Shown piece after piece: positions 1 to 7,230 of a stretch of DNA of 15,821 nucleotides. The notes beneath the pieces were generated by a model, which was not told the DNA's origin, ran no database searches, and saw only the letters and a program-made list of their open reading frames with translations. A program made the position numbers and the translations under genes. This DNA comes from Flammeovirgaceae bacterium (GTDB lineage: Bacteria > Bacteroidota > Bacteroidia > Cytophagales > Cyclobacteriaceae): assembly GCA_022616575.1 (NCBI GenBank), contig JAKEEN010000088.1, forward strand, positions 1-15,821, in the 5' to 3' direction. Position 1 is the stretch's first letter; every line of letters begins with the position of its first letter.

Positions 1-27
1 AGCTTAAAGTTAAGCGAATTATTAAAA

Positions 28-76
28 ATTAACAATTTCTTAATATTAAGCTTTTTGTATTAACAATTTCTTAATA
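28..76. repeat. 18-bp direct repeat upstream of the aldehyde dehydrogenase gene
   Basis: The 18-mer ATTAACAATTTCTTAATA occurs perfectly twice, at 28-45 and 59-76, with start-to-start spacing of 31 bp (about three helical turns). Each copy contains a small dyad, ATTAA-N7-TTAAT. The pair ends 38 bp before the likely ATG at 115, so it could be a double operator. It could also be chance in AT-rich spacer, although an exact 18-bp repeat is more than base composition readily explains. No function is proven. Confidence 0.6.
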
Positions 77-114
77 ATGGACTGTTTTTGAGGATTTTGT
101 ACCTTGTAAACCTT

Positions 115-1545
115 ATGGAAATAGCTGAAAATGTGCAGGTAGATGTTCTTCAGGAGGTTTTTAAATCTCAACAGGCAGCCTCTCTGAAATTGCGTATCGA
201 GTTGCTGATCAATAGAAAAAAGCGGCTATTAGCCCTTCGAGCCTGGATTAAATCAAATCAGAGGCTAATCGAGCAGGCCCTTTTTCAGGATCTTAAAAAG
301 CCAGTCGGGGAGGTTAATTCTACAGAGGTATTTCCTATCCTATCGGAAATAAAACATGCTCTTTCTAACCTCGACCAGTGGGCACGGCCAAAAAAAGTAG
401 ATGCTCCATTGACATTTTTAGGCACCTGGTCAGAAATTCATTACGAGCCACGAGGGGTTTGTTTAATCATTGCGCCATGGAATTATCCGTTTCAGTTGTG
501 CATAGCTCCACTCGTATCTGCGTTGGCCGCAGGGAATACCGCCATTGTTAAGCCATCCGAAATAACGCCTCATACGTCAGCTTTGATAAAGCGTTGCGTT
601 GAAGAAGTGTTTGAAAAAAATATAGTATTTGCAATAGAAGGGGGTGTTGAGATTTCGAAGGCGTTGCTTTCACTTCCGTTTGATCATATCTTTTTTACCG
701 GAAGTCCGGGTGTAGGAAAGATTGTAATGAAAGCAGCTGCGGAACACTTAACTTCCGTTACGCTGGAATTAGGTGGTAAATCGCCAACCATCGTAACCTC
801 GACAGCACGTATTAGTGAAGCGGCCAAACGGATTTCCATTGCCAAGTTTATTAACAATGGACAAACTTGTTTGGCACCGGATTATGTTCTTGTTGACAAG
901 CGAGTAGCGAACGAATTGATCGAAGCTTTAAAAGAAGAGATACAAAACCTCTTTGCTGAAAAAGGTCAGGCGTTTAATGCATCACCCCACTATGGCCGAA
1001 TTGTTGGTGACAAACATTTTCAGCGACTCAATGAATTTATTCGCGATGCGATTGAAACCGGTGCCAAACTGGAATTTGGAGGTGAAATTAATCAACAAGA
1101 CAGGTTCATCCATCCCATCATTCTTTCTAATGTTTCGCACGGGTCGTTGGTAATGAATGAAGAAATCTTCGGGCCGATTTTGCCGGTGGTTAGTTACGAT
1201 ACCCTTGACGAGGCAATTGCCATTGTAAATAGCAAACCAAAACCATTGGCGCTTTATGTTTTTAGTGGTCATGTAGCTGATCGAAAAAAAGTAGTTCAAA
1301 GCACTTCCAGCGGGGGCGTTACAGTAAACGATGCGGCTGTGCATTTTCTTAATGAGCTTTTGCCTTTTGGGGGGGTAAATAACAGCGGCATAGGCAAATC
1401 GCATGGCTATTACGGATTCCTTGCATTCTCGAATGAGAAACCGGTTCTAAGGCAAAAACGAGGCATGACATCCTTCAGCTTGTTTTATCCACCGTACACG
1501 AAGCGCGTGGAGAAGTTATTTAAGTGGTTTCTGAAACTTTTCTAA
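115..1545 (+). CDS. NAD(P)-dependent aldehyde dehydrogenase, class-3 (ALDH3)-like
   Basis: Predicted to oxidise an aldehyde to the carboxylate with NAD(P)+; the substrate cannot be read from the sequence. Of the possible starts I prefer ATG at 115 (476 residues) over TTG at 88, because the extra nine residues are not family-like and 476 is normal for short ALDH3-type enzymes. Family signatures appear in order: the cofactor-binding stretch WNYPF...AGNTAIVKPSE (about 122-149), FFTGSPGVG (193-201), the general-base Glu in ELGGKSP (E218), the nucleophile Cys in NNGQTC (C252, codon 868-870), NEEIFGP (348-354), and near the end LPFGGVNNSGIGKSHG. The C-terminus is hydrophobic and basic (FKWFLKLF), as in ALDH3 enzymes that contact membranes; that reading is inference. 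All catalytic residues are present. It stands alone, with asmA 157 bp downstream on the same strand. No good promoter match was found, but an 18-bp direct repeat lies upstream. Confidence 0.93.
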   Translation: MEIAENVQVDVLQEVFKSQQAASLKLRIELLINRKKRLLALRAWIKSNQRLIEQALFQDLKKPVGEVNSTEVFPILSEIKHALSNLDQWARPKKVDAPLTFLGTWSEIHYEPRGVCLIIAPWNYPFQLCIAPLVSALAAGNTAIVKPSEITPHTSALIKRCVEEVFEKNIVFAIEGGVEISKALLSLPFDHIFFTGSPGVGKIVMKAAAEHLTSVTLELGGKSPTIVTSTARISEAAKRISIAKFINNGQTCLAPDYVLVDKRVANELIEALKEEIQNLFAEKGQAFNASPHYGRIVGDKHFQRLNEFIRDAIETGAKLEFGGEINQQDRFIHPIILSNVSHGSLVMNEEIFGPILPVVSYDTLDEAIAIVNSKPKPLALYVFSGHVADRKKVVQSTSSGGVTVNDAAVHFLNELLPFGGVNNSGIGKSHGYYGFLAFSNEKPVLRQKRGMTSFSLFYPPYTKRVEKLFKWFLKLF

Positions 1546-1702
1546 TCTGGCCTTCAATTTGTTAACTCCTGTCAGCCCTCCTTTAGGTCGGGGATAGCTA
1601 AAATTACATTGAGTTTTGTGATAGATTAAAAATACACTTAATGTTTCTATCGTTTAGTAACTTTACAGTCCGCATTTAATTCAGAAAGTAAAACAAACAG
1701 AG

Positions 1703-4663
1703 ATGAAAAAAATAGTAATCATCATCGGAATTGTCTTCGTGGTGCTTGTAGCAGCCGCTTTTGTACTTCCCATCATTTTTAAAGATGATATCAAAGCAGC
1801 CATTGATCAGGAATTAGCCAAGTCTGTTAATGCCGATGTTGTTTTTGATGTGGATAAATTCAGTCTCTCGTTGTTTAAAAACTTTCCGGCCATTACGGCA
1901 GAGATGAAAGACTTTGGCGTTATTAACCGGGAGCCCTTCGCCAATGAAGTTCTATTCGCAACCGAAGCGCTGGAAGTTGAGGTAAACCTGGGAGACGTAT
2001 TGTTTGGCGATCAGATGCGGTTGAAAGGGATTACGCTGGTAAAACCGATTATCAACATTAAGGTTCTTGAAGACGGCCGTGCAAACTGGGATATTGCCAT
2101 TCCCTCAACAGATACAGTAGTAACAGCTGAAGAAGGAAGCGGAGAATTTTCATTTGGTATTGACCACTGGGAAATTGTAGACGGAGAAGTAACCTACGAT
2201 GACAAGTCGATTCCCTTTCTGGCTGAAGTAAAGGGCCTCAATCACACCGGTAGCGGAGATTTCACTCAAAGCGTGTTTGATCTGAAAACAAATACACAAA
2301 TCGACACACTCAATCTTGGTTATGCTGGTGACATGTATTTGTCTAATAAGCGATTAGACGTAAATGCCACCATTTCCATAGCCGAGGAATACAGCAAATA
2401 CACATTCAAAGAAAATTCAGTAAAAGTCAATGACTTCGCAATGAGCTTTGATGGCTGGTTCAAAATGAACCCCGATAATTATGGAATGGATATTTCATTT
2501 AAAAGTCCTGACAATTCATTCAAGAGTTTATTGTCTCTCGTACCCGGAATGTATTCTGAAAGTTTCAAGGATATTGAAACCAAGGGCGACCTCGCATTTA
2601 ACGGATTTGTAAAAGGAACGTACAGCGAAACACAAATGCCGGCCTTCAACGTGAACCTGTTGGTAAAAGATGCCATGTTTCACTACCCAAGCCTGCCAAC
2701 GGCAGTTAACAACATCAATATTGACCTGTTGCTTGATAACAAAGATGGCGTGATCGATAACACCGTTGTTGACTTGAAGAAACTTCACCTTGATTTTGGA
2801 AGTAACCCGGTAGATGCACGCGCACTCATTACTAAAATGTACCCGACCCATGTGGATGCAAGCCTGGCGGCTAAATTAAATCTTGCCGAGTTAAGCAAGA
2901 TGGTGCCAATGGAAGGGTTAGAAATGAAAGGAACTTATGCAGTTAATCTAACGGCCAAGGGCATTTATGATAGTTTGAAGAAAACGATTCCATCCATTGA
3001 TGCTGCTATGTCGCTGGCCAATGGATTTGTGAAGACAAAAGATTTTCCGCTGCCCTTACAGGATTTGAAATTTAACTCGACCATTAAAAACACATCGGGC
3101 AAGATGGCCGAAACAACCATTGCTGTTAATGATTTTTCGATGGTGATGGATGGAGAAAAATTCTCAGCGAATTTATTGGTTCAAAACCTTGAAGACTACA
3201 CATGGGACGTGAAAGCGAATGGCGGTGTCGACTTAGAGAAGATGACAAAAATTTTTCCGGTAGATGGAATGAGCCTTGCCGGAAAAATCAAAGCCGACCT
3301 TCAAACCAAAGGAAAGTACTCTGATTTGATGGCCGAGAAATATGAAAAGCTGCCAACCAGCGGTTCAGCTTCTTTAAAAGATTTTAAGTATGAAGCGAAA
3401 GATGTTCCAACAGTCACCATCAGTCAGTCAACCATGGTATTTAACCCCAAGAAAATTGAACTGCAAAACACCCTCGGTACTATTGGAAAAAGCGATTTTG
3501 CCGTAAGCGGGGACGTGACCAACTATATCGGTTATGTATTTGGAAAGGAAACAATTAAAGGGGTAGTGAATTTTAATTCCAACCTTCTTGATTTGAATGA
3601 GTTCATGACAGAGACGGAAGAAACGACTACTACAACCGATACAACATCGTACGGTGTAATACCAATTCCTGAAAACATTGACTTTGTTTTAAAGTCAAAC
3701 ATCAGGCAAGTAAAGATGATGGACTTCAACATCACCAATGCAACCGGAGATATTATTGTAAAGGACGGAATTGCCAACCTGAATGGATTAAAATTCAATA
3801 TGATGGGTGGTGCATTCGCAATCAGCGGAACATACAACACCAAAGACATCAAACATCCTAAATATGATCTTTCTCTTGGCATTCAGAATTTGTCAATTAA
3901 GGAATCAGCGCAATCATTTTCGATGGTGAAAACGTATGCGCCTGTGGCAGGACTTGTGAATGGTAATTTCTCCACCGATTTTAAACTTAGTGGTGAGTTG
4001 CTGGAAACCATGATGCCCAACCTGGCTACTGTTAATGGAAGCGGACTGGTAAAAATTGCCCAGGCCGCTTTGCTTGGGAAAGACTCAAAATTGGTTTCTG
4101 GAATTACATCATTAACAAAACTTGACAACGCCAGCAATGTTTCAATGAAAGATGTGTTGATGTCAGCCTCAATTAAAGATGGCAAGCTTAGTGTAAAGCC
4201 ATTTGATGTAAAATTTGGTGATTATAAAACAACGGTGGCCGGAAGCACAGCGATTGATGGCACTATAGACTATGCGTTGAAGATGGATGTGCCTGCGGGC
4301 AAGCTGGGAACTCAATTCAATAGTTTGGTTTCGAGCTATACCGGAGGAAGCTCAAATCCTAATTCGACTATCCCCGTCAACATTGGTTTGGGCGGAACGT
4401 TTCTGAGTCCATCAACCAAACTACTAATCACGGAACAAAAGCAACAAGTGAAGGATGCAGCAACATCGGCAGTAAAACAAGAAGCCGGACAAAAAGCTCA
4501 AGAGTTGGTAAAAGGAACTGGTGCTGAGAAACTGGTTGGAAATTTATTAGGAAATAAATCTGATACGACTAAAAAAGACAGCACAGCAACTAAGCCGGCT
4601 GACCAAATAAAGAAAGAAGGCGTAAAGGCTATTCAGAATTTGTTGAAGAAGAAAAAAGGTTAA
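1703..4663 (+). CDS. AsmA-family envelope protein (AsmA-like C-terminal region)
   Basis: A 986-residue protein with a single N-terminal membrane anchor (about residues 3-27, KKIVIIIGIVF...), followed by a long periplasmic body rich in beta-strand repeats. It begins with the AsmA-type N-terminal pattern (IKAAIDQELAKSVNADVVFDVDKFSLSLFKNFPAI) and ends with an AsmA_2-like C-terminal region (about 653-890) containing IANLNGLKFNMMGGAFAISG and ATVNGSGLVKIAQAALLG. A Thr/Glu-rich linker (about 636-650) separates the two halves. The last 60 or so residues are charged and Lys-rich (ends KKKKG) and look disordered. AsmA/TamB/YhdP-type proteins are known as bridge-like lipid conduits between inner and outer membranes; the same role here is inference. 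The start is ATG at 1703, directly before the Lys-rich N-region of the anchor. It is convergent with tag, whose stop lies 34 bp away. Family membership is firm, exact role open. Confidence 0.88.
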   Translation: MKKIVIIIGIVFVVLVAAAFVLPIIFKDDIKAAIDQELAKSVNADVVFDVDKFSLSLFKNFPAITAEMKDFGVINREPFANEVLFATEALEVEVNLGDVLFGDQMRLKGITLVKPIINIKVLEDGRANWDIAIPSTDTVVTAEEGSGEFSFGIDHWEIVDGEVTYDDKSIPFLAEVKGLNHTGSGDFTQSVFDLKTNTQIDTLNLGYAGDMYLSNKRLDVNATISIAEEYSKYTFKENSVKVNDFAMSFDGWFKMNPDNYGMDISFKSPDNSFKSLLSLVPGMYSESFKDIETKGDLAFNGFVKGTYSETQMPAFNVNLLVKDAMFHYPSLPTAVNNINIDLLLDNKDGVIDNTVVDLKKLHLDFGSNPVDARALITKMYPTHVDASLAAKLNLAELSKMVPMEGLEMKGTYAVNLTAKGIYDSLKKTIPSIDAAMSLANGFVKTKDFPLPLQDLKFNSTIKNTSGKMAETTIAVNDFSMVMDGEKFSANLLVQNLEDYTWDVKANGGVDLEKMTKIFPVDGMSLAGKIKADLQTKGKYSDLMAEKYEKLPTSGSASLKDFKYEAKDVPTVTISQSTMVFNPKKIELQNTLGTIGKSDFAVSGDVTNYIGYVFGKETIKGVVNFNSNLLDLNEFMTETEETTTTTDTTSYGVIPIPENIDFVLKSNIRQVKMMDFNITNATGDIIVKDGIANLNGLKFNMMGGAFAISGTYNTKDIKHPKYDLSLGIQNLSIKESAQSFSMVKTYAPVAGLVNGNFSTDFKLSGELLETMMPNLATVNGSGLVKIAQAALLGKDSKLVSGITSLTKLDNASNVSMKDVLMSASIKDGKLSVKPFDVKFGDYKTTVAGSTAIDGTIDYALKMDVPAGKLGTQFNSLVSSYTGGSSNPNSTIPVNIGLGGTFLSPSTKLLITEQKQQVKDAATSAVKQEAGQKAQELVKGTGAEKLVGNLLGNKSDTTKKDSTATKPADQIKKEGVKAIQNLLKKKKG

Positions 4664-4672
4664 AAAAGTTGA

Positions 4673-4705
4673 AAGTTTAAAGTTAGGCTCTCTAACTTTA
4701 AACTT
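4673..4705. terminator. Perfect 14-bp inverted repeat between convergent asmA-like gene and tag
   Basis: AAGTTTAAAGTTAG (4673-4686) pairs perfectly with CTAACTTTAAACTT (4692-4705) across a 5-nt loop. The right arm overlaps the last codons and stop of tag. Read on the minus strand, the hairpin is followed within five bases by a T6 run, so it is a plausible terminator for tag. On the plus strand it lies 9 bases past the asmA stop but lacks a following U run. The stem is very AT-rich. Confidence 0.55.
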
Positions 4706-5264
4706 GTGTATACCTCCAACAATTTACCAAATGATCGTTGACCAACCCGCATGCCTGCATGTGTGCGTAGATAACCGTGCTTCCCACAAATTTGAATCCT
4801 CGCTTAATCAGGTCTTTGCTTAACGCATCCGATTCTTTGGTAGTAGGCGGAATTTGTTTTAACGATTTCCATTTGTTCACAATGGGTTTGCCTTTCACAA
4901 AACTCCAGATGTAGGTATCGAATTTTCCGAACTCTTTTTGCACTTCGAGAAAACGCCTGGCATTATTTACAGCCGCATTGACTTTAAGGCGGTTTCGAAC
5001 AATGCCCGGATCCAGGAGTATTCTTTCAATTCGCTTCTCTGTAAAGCGGGCAACTTTTACCGGATCAAAGTCTGCAAATGCTTTTCGATAGCCTTCACGC
5101 TTATTTAAAATAGTTGACCAACTCAAGCCGGCCTGTGCCCCCTCAAGAATTAAAAATTCAAAATGCTTTTGATCATCATGAACGGGCACACCCCATTCTT
5201 CGTCATGGTATTGAATGTACTTTTCAAATTTAAGGCACCACTCGCAGCGTATTTTTTCTTCCAT
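4698..5264 (-). CDS. tag: DNA-3-methyladenine glycosylase I (Tag)
   Basis: Base-excision repair enzyme that removes 3-methyladenine from alkylated DNA, acting in the cytoplasm. The 188 residues align along the whole length with the E. coli Tag pattern as I remember it. The four zinc ligands of the family are visible: C7 (CEWC), H20 (YHDEEWG), and H178 and C182 (NDHLVNC), with the same 13-residue C-to-H spacing as E. coli C4/H17. The active-site region LEGAQAGLSW carries E41 and W49, corresponding to E. coli E38 and W46. Other hallmarks are DPGIVRNR, SDALSKDLIKRGFKFVGST and MQACGLVNDH. The start is ATG at 5264. It is divergent from the ridA-like gene, with a 121-bp spacer holding an imperfect hairpin on the tag side. 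I see no TAnnTTTG promoter for tag in that spacer. Confidence 0.96.
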   Translation of the reverse strand: MEEKIRCEWCLKFEKYIQYHDEEWGVPVHDDQKHFEFLILEGAQAGLSWSTILNKREGYRKAFADFDPVKVARFTEKRIERILLDPGIVRNRLKVNAAVNNARRFLEVQKEFGKFDTYIWSFVKGKPIVNKWKSLKQIPPTTKESDALSKDLIKRGFKFVGSTVIYAHMQACGLVNDHLVNCWRYTQV

Positions 5265-5284
5265 AGTCTTGTCTGTTTTGCTTT

Positions 5285-5330
5285 AGCCGTCTGACCGCTT
5301 TTATGCTTTGAAATAAGCGGCCTGACGGCT
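5285..5330. repeat. Imperfect GC-rich inverted repeat in the tag / ridA-like spacer
   Basis: AGCCGTC (5285-5291) pairs with GACGGCT (5324-5330), and CCGCTT (5295-5300) pairs with AAGCGG (5315-5320). The 16-nt arms have two mismatches and enclose a 14-nt loop. The arms also resemble each other in direct orientation: CTGACCGCTT (5291-5300) and CTGACGGCTT (5322-5331) match at 9 of 10 bases. It lies between divergent genes, so it does not end any transcript seen here. It could be a REP-like element or a leader hairpin of the tag mRNA. Confidence 0.5.
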
Positions 5331-5338
5331 TAACCATA

Positions 5339-5369
5339 TTTGATAAGAACTTTTCTCAAAGTAAGTTTG
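5339..5369 (+). promoter_or_regulatory. Bacteroidota-type promoter of the ridA-like gene
   Basis: A -33 element TTTG (5339-5342) is followed after 19 bp by TAAGTTTG (5362-5369), an exact match to the TAnnTTTG consensus used by the main sigma factor in Bacteroidota. The expected transcription start, near 5376, is about 10 bp before the ATG at 5386. TTTGATAA occurs twice, at 5339-5346 and 5366-5373. Confidence 0.7.
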
Positions 5370-5385
5370 ATAAAATGTCAACCCT

Positions 5386-5907
5386 ATGTCACCAGCTAAA
5401 ATTATCAAAATTTGTGTTCTGATTTTTATACAGGGAGTTGTGTTTGGGCAGTCCCCTGATCAAAAACTTAAAGAACTAAACATTGAACTCTTCACACCTT
5501 CTAAACCAATGGCCAATTATGTGAAGGCAGTACGCACGGGCAACCTGATTTTTATTGCAGGGCACGGACCAACAAAAGCAGATGGATCTAATATAACGGG
5601 TAAAGTGGGAAGGGATTTAACACTCGAACAGGGCTATGAGGCGGCTCGTCAAACCGCCATCTCCATGCTATCGACACTCAAGGCAGAGATTGGTGATCTG
5701 AATAAAGTAAAGCGAATCGTAAAAGTACTCGGCATGGTAAACTGCACCGATACATTTACCGATCAGCCCAAAGTAATTAATGGCTTTTCTGATTTGATGG
5801 TGAACGTGTTTGGTGAGAGAGGGAAACACGCGCGTTCAGCGGTAGGTATGAATTCCCTGCCATCGAATATTGCTGTGGAGGTTGAGATGGTGGTGGAGGT
5901 AGAGTAA
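5386..5907 (+). CDS. RidA/YjgF-family protein with N-terminal export signal
   Basis: A 173-residue protein. Residues 1-22 form a Sec-type signal (PAKIIKI, then the hydrophobic CVLIFIQGVVF, with likely cleavage after G21 before QSPDQ). The remaining 150 or so residues form one RidA/YjgF/UK114 domain: VRTGNLIFIAGHGP (49-62), GYEAARQTAISMLSTLKAEIG, KVKRIVKVLGMVNC, and HARSAVGMNSLPSNIAVEVEMVVEV with the conserved Arg at R150. Cytosolic RidA proteins hydrolyse reactive enamine/imine intermediates from PLP enzymes. The domain ending resembles the HARSAVG...LP subgroup more than E. coli RidA itself. The export signal implies a periplasmic or extracellular location, which is unusual for a metabolite-repair role, so the function is uncertain. 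ATG at 5386 is the only start that gives this signal, and it sits just after a strong promoter. It is convergent with the PLP enzyme gene. Confidence 0.88.
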   Translation: MSPAKIIKICVLIFIQGVVFGQSPDQKLKELNIELFTPSKPMANYVKAVRTGNLIFIAGHGPTKADGSNITGKVGRDLTLEQGYEAARQTAISMLSTLKAEIGDLNKVKRIVKVLGMVNCTDTFTDQPKVINGFSDLMVNVFGERGKHARSAVGMNSLPSNIAVEVEMVVEVE

Positions 5908-5965
5908 ATTTATTGATTTCAGATTACAAATTGACTCCTGAATATTTGAAATGCGAAATATGAAA

Positions 5966-7099
5966 TTAAATTAACGCCTGCCCAATGTCTCTCTTCAGAT
6001 CTTCCACATCTTCAATCCCAACAGAAAACCTCACGAGATTATCTTTTACATCAATTTTTTTTCGCTCATCAGCACTCATCTTCGCATGTGAGGTTCTTAC
6101 GGGTGAACACATGGTGGATTCTACTCCACCAAGGCTTAAAGCTCTCTTAATCAATTTTAATTTACCCATAAAGGCATGGGCATCTCCTTTTACTTCAAAG
6201 GAAAGCATTCCGCCAAATCCGCCCGGCATTTGAGCTTTGGCAACATCATGGCCTGGATGATCTGTTAATCCAGGATAATATACTCTATCAACTTTTGGGT
6301 GTCTCTTTAAATATTCAGCCAACGCTAAAGCATTTTTATTTTGTTGTTGCACGCGCAGCACCAGTGTTTTCAAACTTCTTTCAATCAAATAACATTGATG
6401 GGGATCAGGCGAGCCTCCGAAATTAATGGCTGTAGCTCTTATTTGTTGAGTGAATTTTTTTGACGAAACCATCACGCCACAGCAAATATCGCTGTGGCCG
6501 CCAATGTATTTCGTGCCGCTGTGGGTAACGACATCAATACCTAAACTGATCGGGTTCTGATTCACCGGACTGGCAAATGTATTGTCGATGATTGTAAGGA
6601 GTTTATGTTTGCTGGCGATAGAGGCAACTGCTCGTAAGTCCGTAATTTTTAAAGTCGGATTTGATGGAGTTTCAACATAGATCACTTTCGTCTCTGGTTG
6701 AATGGCTTTTTCAAAGCTTTCGGGTTTTGAACCATCTACCATGGAATAATTAATTCCTAACCGCTGGAACTCATGGGTTACTGCATAGTAAGTTCCGCCA
6801 TACAGATCATTTTGGAAAACAACATGGTCCCCGCTTTTCAAAAAGGCGAAAAGACTTGTCATGATAGCCGCAAGACCAGAACTGAAAACCAACCCGTCTT
6901 CACCTCCCTCTAAGGCAACCATTTTTTCAATTACTGCTTGCTGGTTAGGTGTGTTGAAATACCGTGGATAAACAGTGGCAGGCATATCTTCATAATCGTA
7001 GGCGGAGGATGGATAAATGGGTGTTACCGTACCTTTGAAACGCGGGTCTCCTTCAGAGCCGGCATGAACACTGAGGGTAAGTTTAGATAGCTTCGTCAT
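5966..7099 (-). CDS. Cys/Met metabolism PLP-dependent enzyme (cystathionine gamma-synthase / gamma-lyase type)
   Basis: A 377-residue fold-type-I PLP enzyme of the trans-sulfuration family, complete and cytosolic. Visible features are the Tyr/Arg region YPRYFNTPNQQAVIEKM (R46), SSGLAAI (73-79, phosphate binding), the stacking Tyr Y100 in NDLYGGTY, ETPSNPT (143-149), D172 in IDNTFASP, the Schiff-base Lys K197 in HSGTKYIGGHSD, SLGGVES (322-328), and the substrate-carboxylate Arg R357 in LVRFSVGIED. These residues fit cystathionine gamma-synthase, gamma-lyase and related enzymes; motif reading cannot separate synthase (methionine synthesis) from lyase (cysteine formation or H2S release). The start is ATG at 7099. 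It has a TAnnTTTG element upstream and an inverted repeat shared with the divergent response regulator gene. The exported RidA-like gene lies next to it, convergent, 58 bp away. Confidence 0.93.
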   Translation of the reverse strand: MTKLSKLTLSVHAGSEGDPRFKGTVTPIYPSSAYDYEDMPATVYPRYFNTPNQQAVIEKMVALEGGEDGLVFSSGLAAIMTSLFAFLKSGDHVVFQNDLYGGTYYAVTHEFQRLGINYSMVDGSKPESFEKAIQPETKVIYVETPSNPTLKITDLRAVASIASKHKLLTIIDNTFASPVNQNPISLGIDVVTHSGTKYIGGHSDICCGVMVSSKKFTQQIRATAINFGGSPDPHQCYLIERSLKTLVLRVQQQNKNALALAEYLKRHPKVDRVYYPGLTDHPGHDVAKAQMPGGFGGMLSFEVKGDAHAFMGKLKLIKRALSLGGVESTMCSPVRTSHAKMSADERKKIDVKDNLVRFSVGIEDVEDLKRDIGQALI

Positions 7100-7114
7100 A
7101 GTTTAAATGTTAAC

Positions 7115-7122
7115 CAAAGGTA
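7115..7122 (-). promoter_or_regulatory. -7 promoter element of the PLP enzyme gene
   Basis: On the minus strand this reads TACCTTTG, an exact TAnnTTTG match, 15 bp before the ATG at 7099. No TTG or TTTG lies at the expected -33 distance, which suggests a promoter that needs an activator. The left arm of the adjacent inverted repeat begins at its outer base. Confidence 0.5.
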
Positions 7123-7162
7123 ATAGGCCATGAGTAGAAAATTGGCCTGAACATGGCCTATT
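7122..7162. promoter_or_regulatory. 11-bp inverted repeat between divergent promoters (candidate operator)
   Basis: AATAGGCCATG (7122-7132) and CATGGCCTATT (7152-7162) are perfect reverse complements separated by 19 bp, with centres 30 bp apart. A third GGCC (TTGGCCTGA, 7142-7150) lies between them. The left arm abuts the -7 element of the minus-strand PLP gene. The right arm touches a possible plus-strand -33 TTTG/TTG (7161-7168) for the response regulator, which is followed 20 bp later by TAcaTTG (7189-7195). The geometry fits a dimeric or looping regulator, but a hairpin in RNA is also possible. Confidence 0.5.
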
Positions 7163-7230
7163 TGATTGGGTTTATTCGGCAGGTGCTTTACATTGCAATA
7201 ATTTCAGGAGCCCACTGAATTGTTTCGTTA

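Noticed and set aside
982..1404. 140-codon open frame antisense to the aldehyde dehydrogenase
   Set aside because: It lies wholly inside a gene with all catalytic motifs intact and shows no protein-like features of its own.
1570..1597. Possible terminator after the aldehyde dehydrogenase (CCCTC...GGGGAT)
   Set aside because: Pairing requires bulges, and no U run follows; too weak to list.
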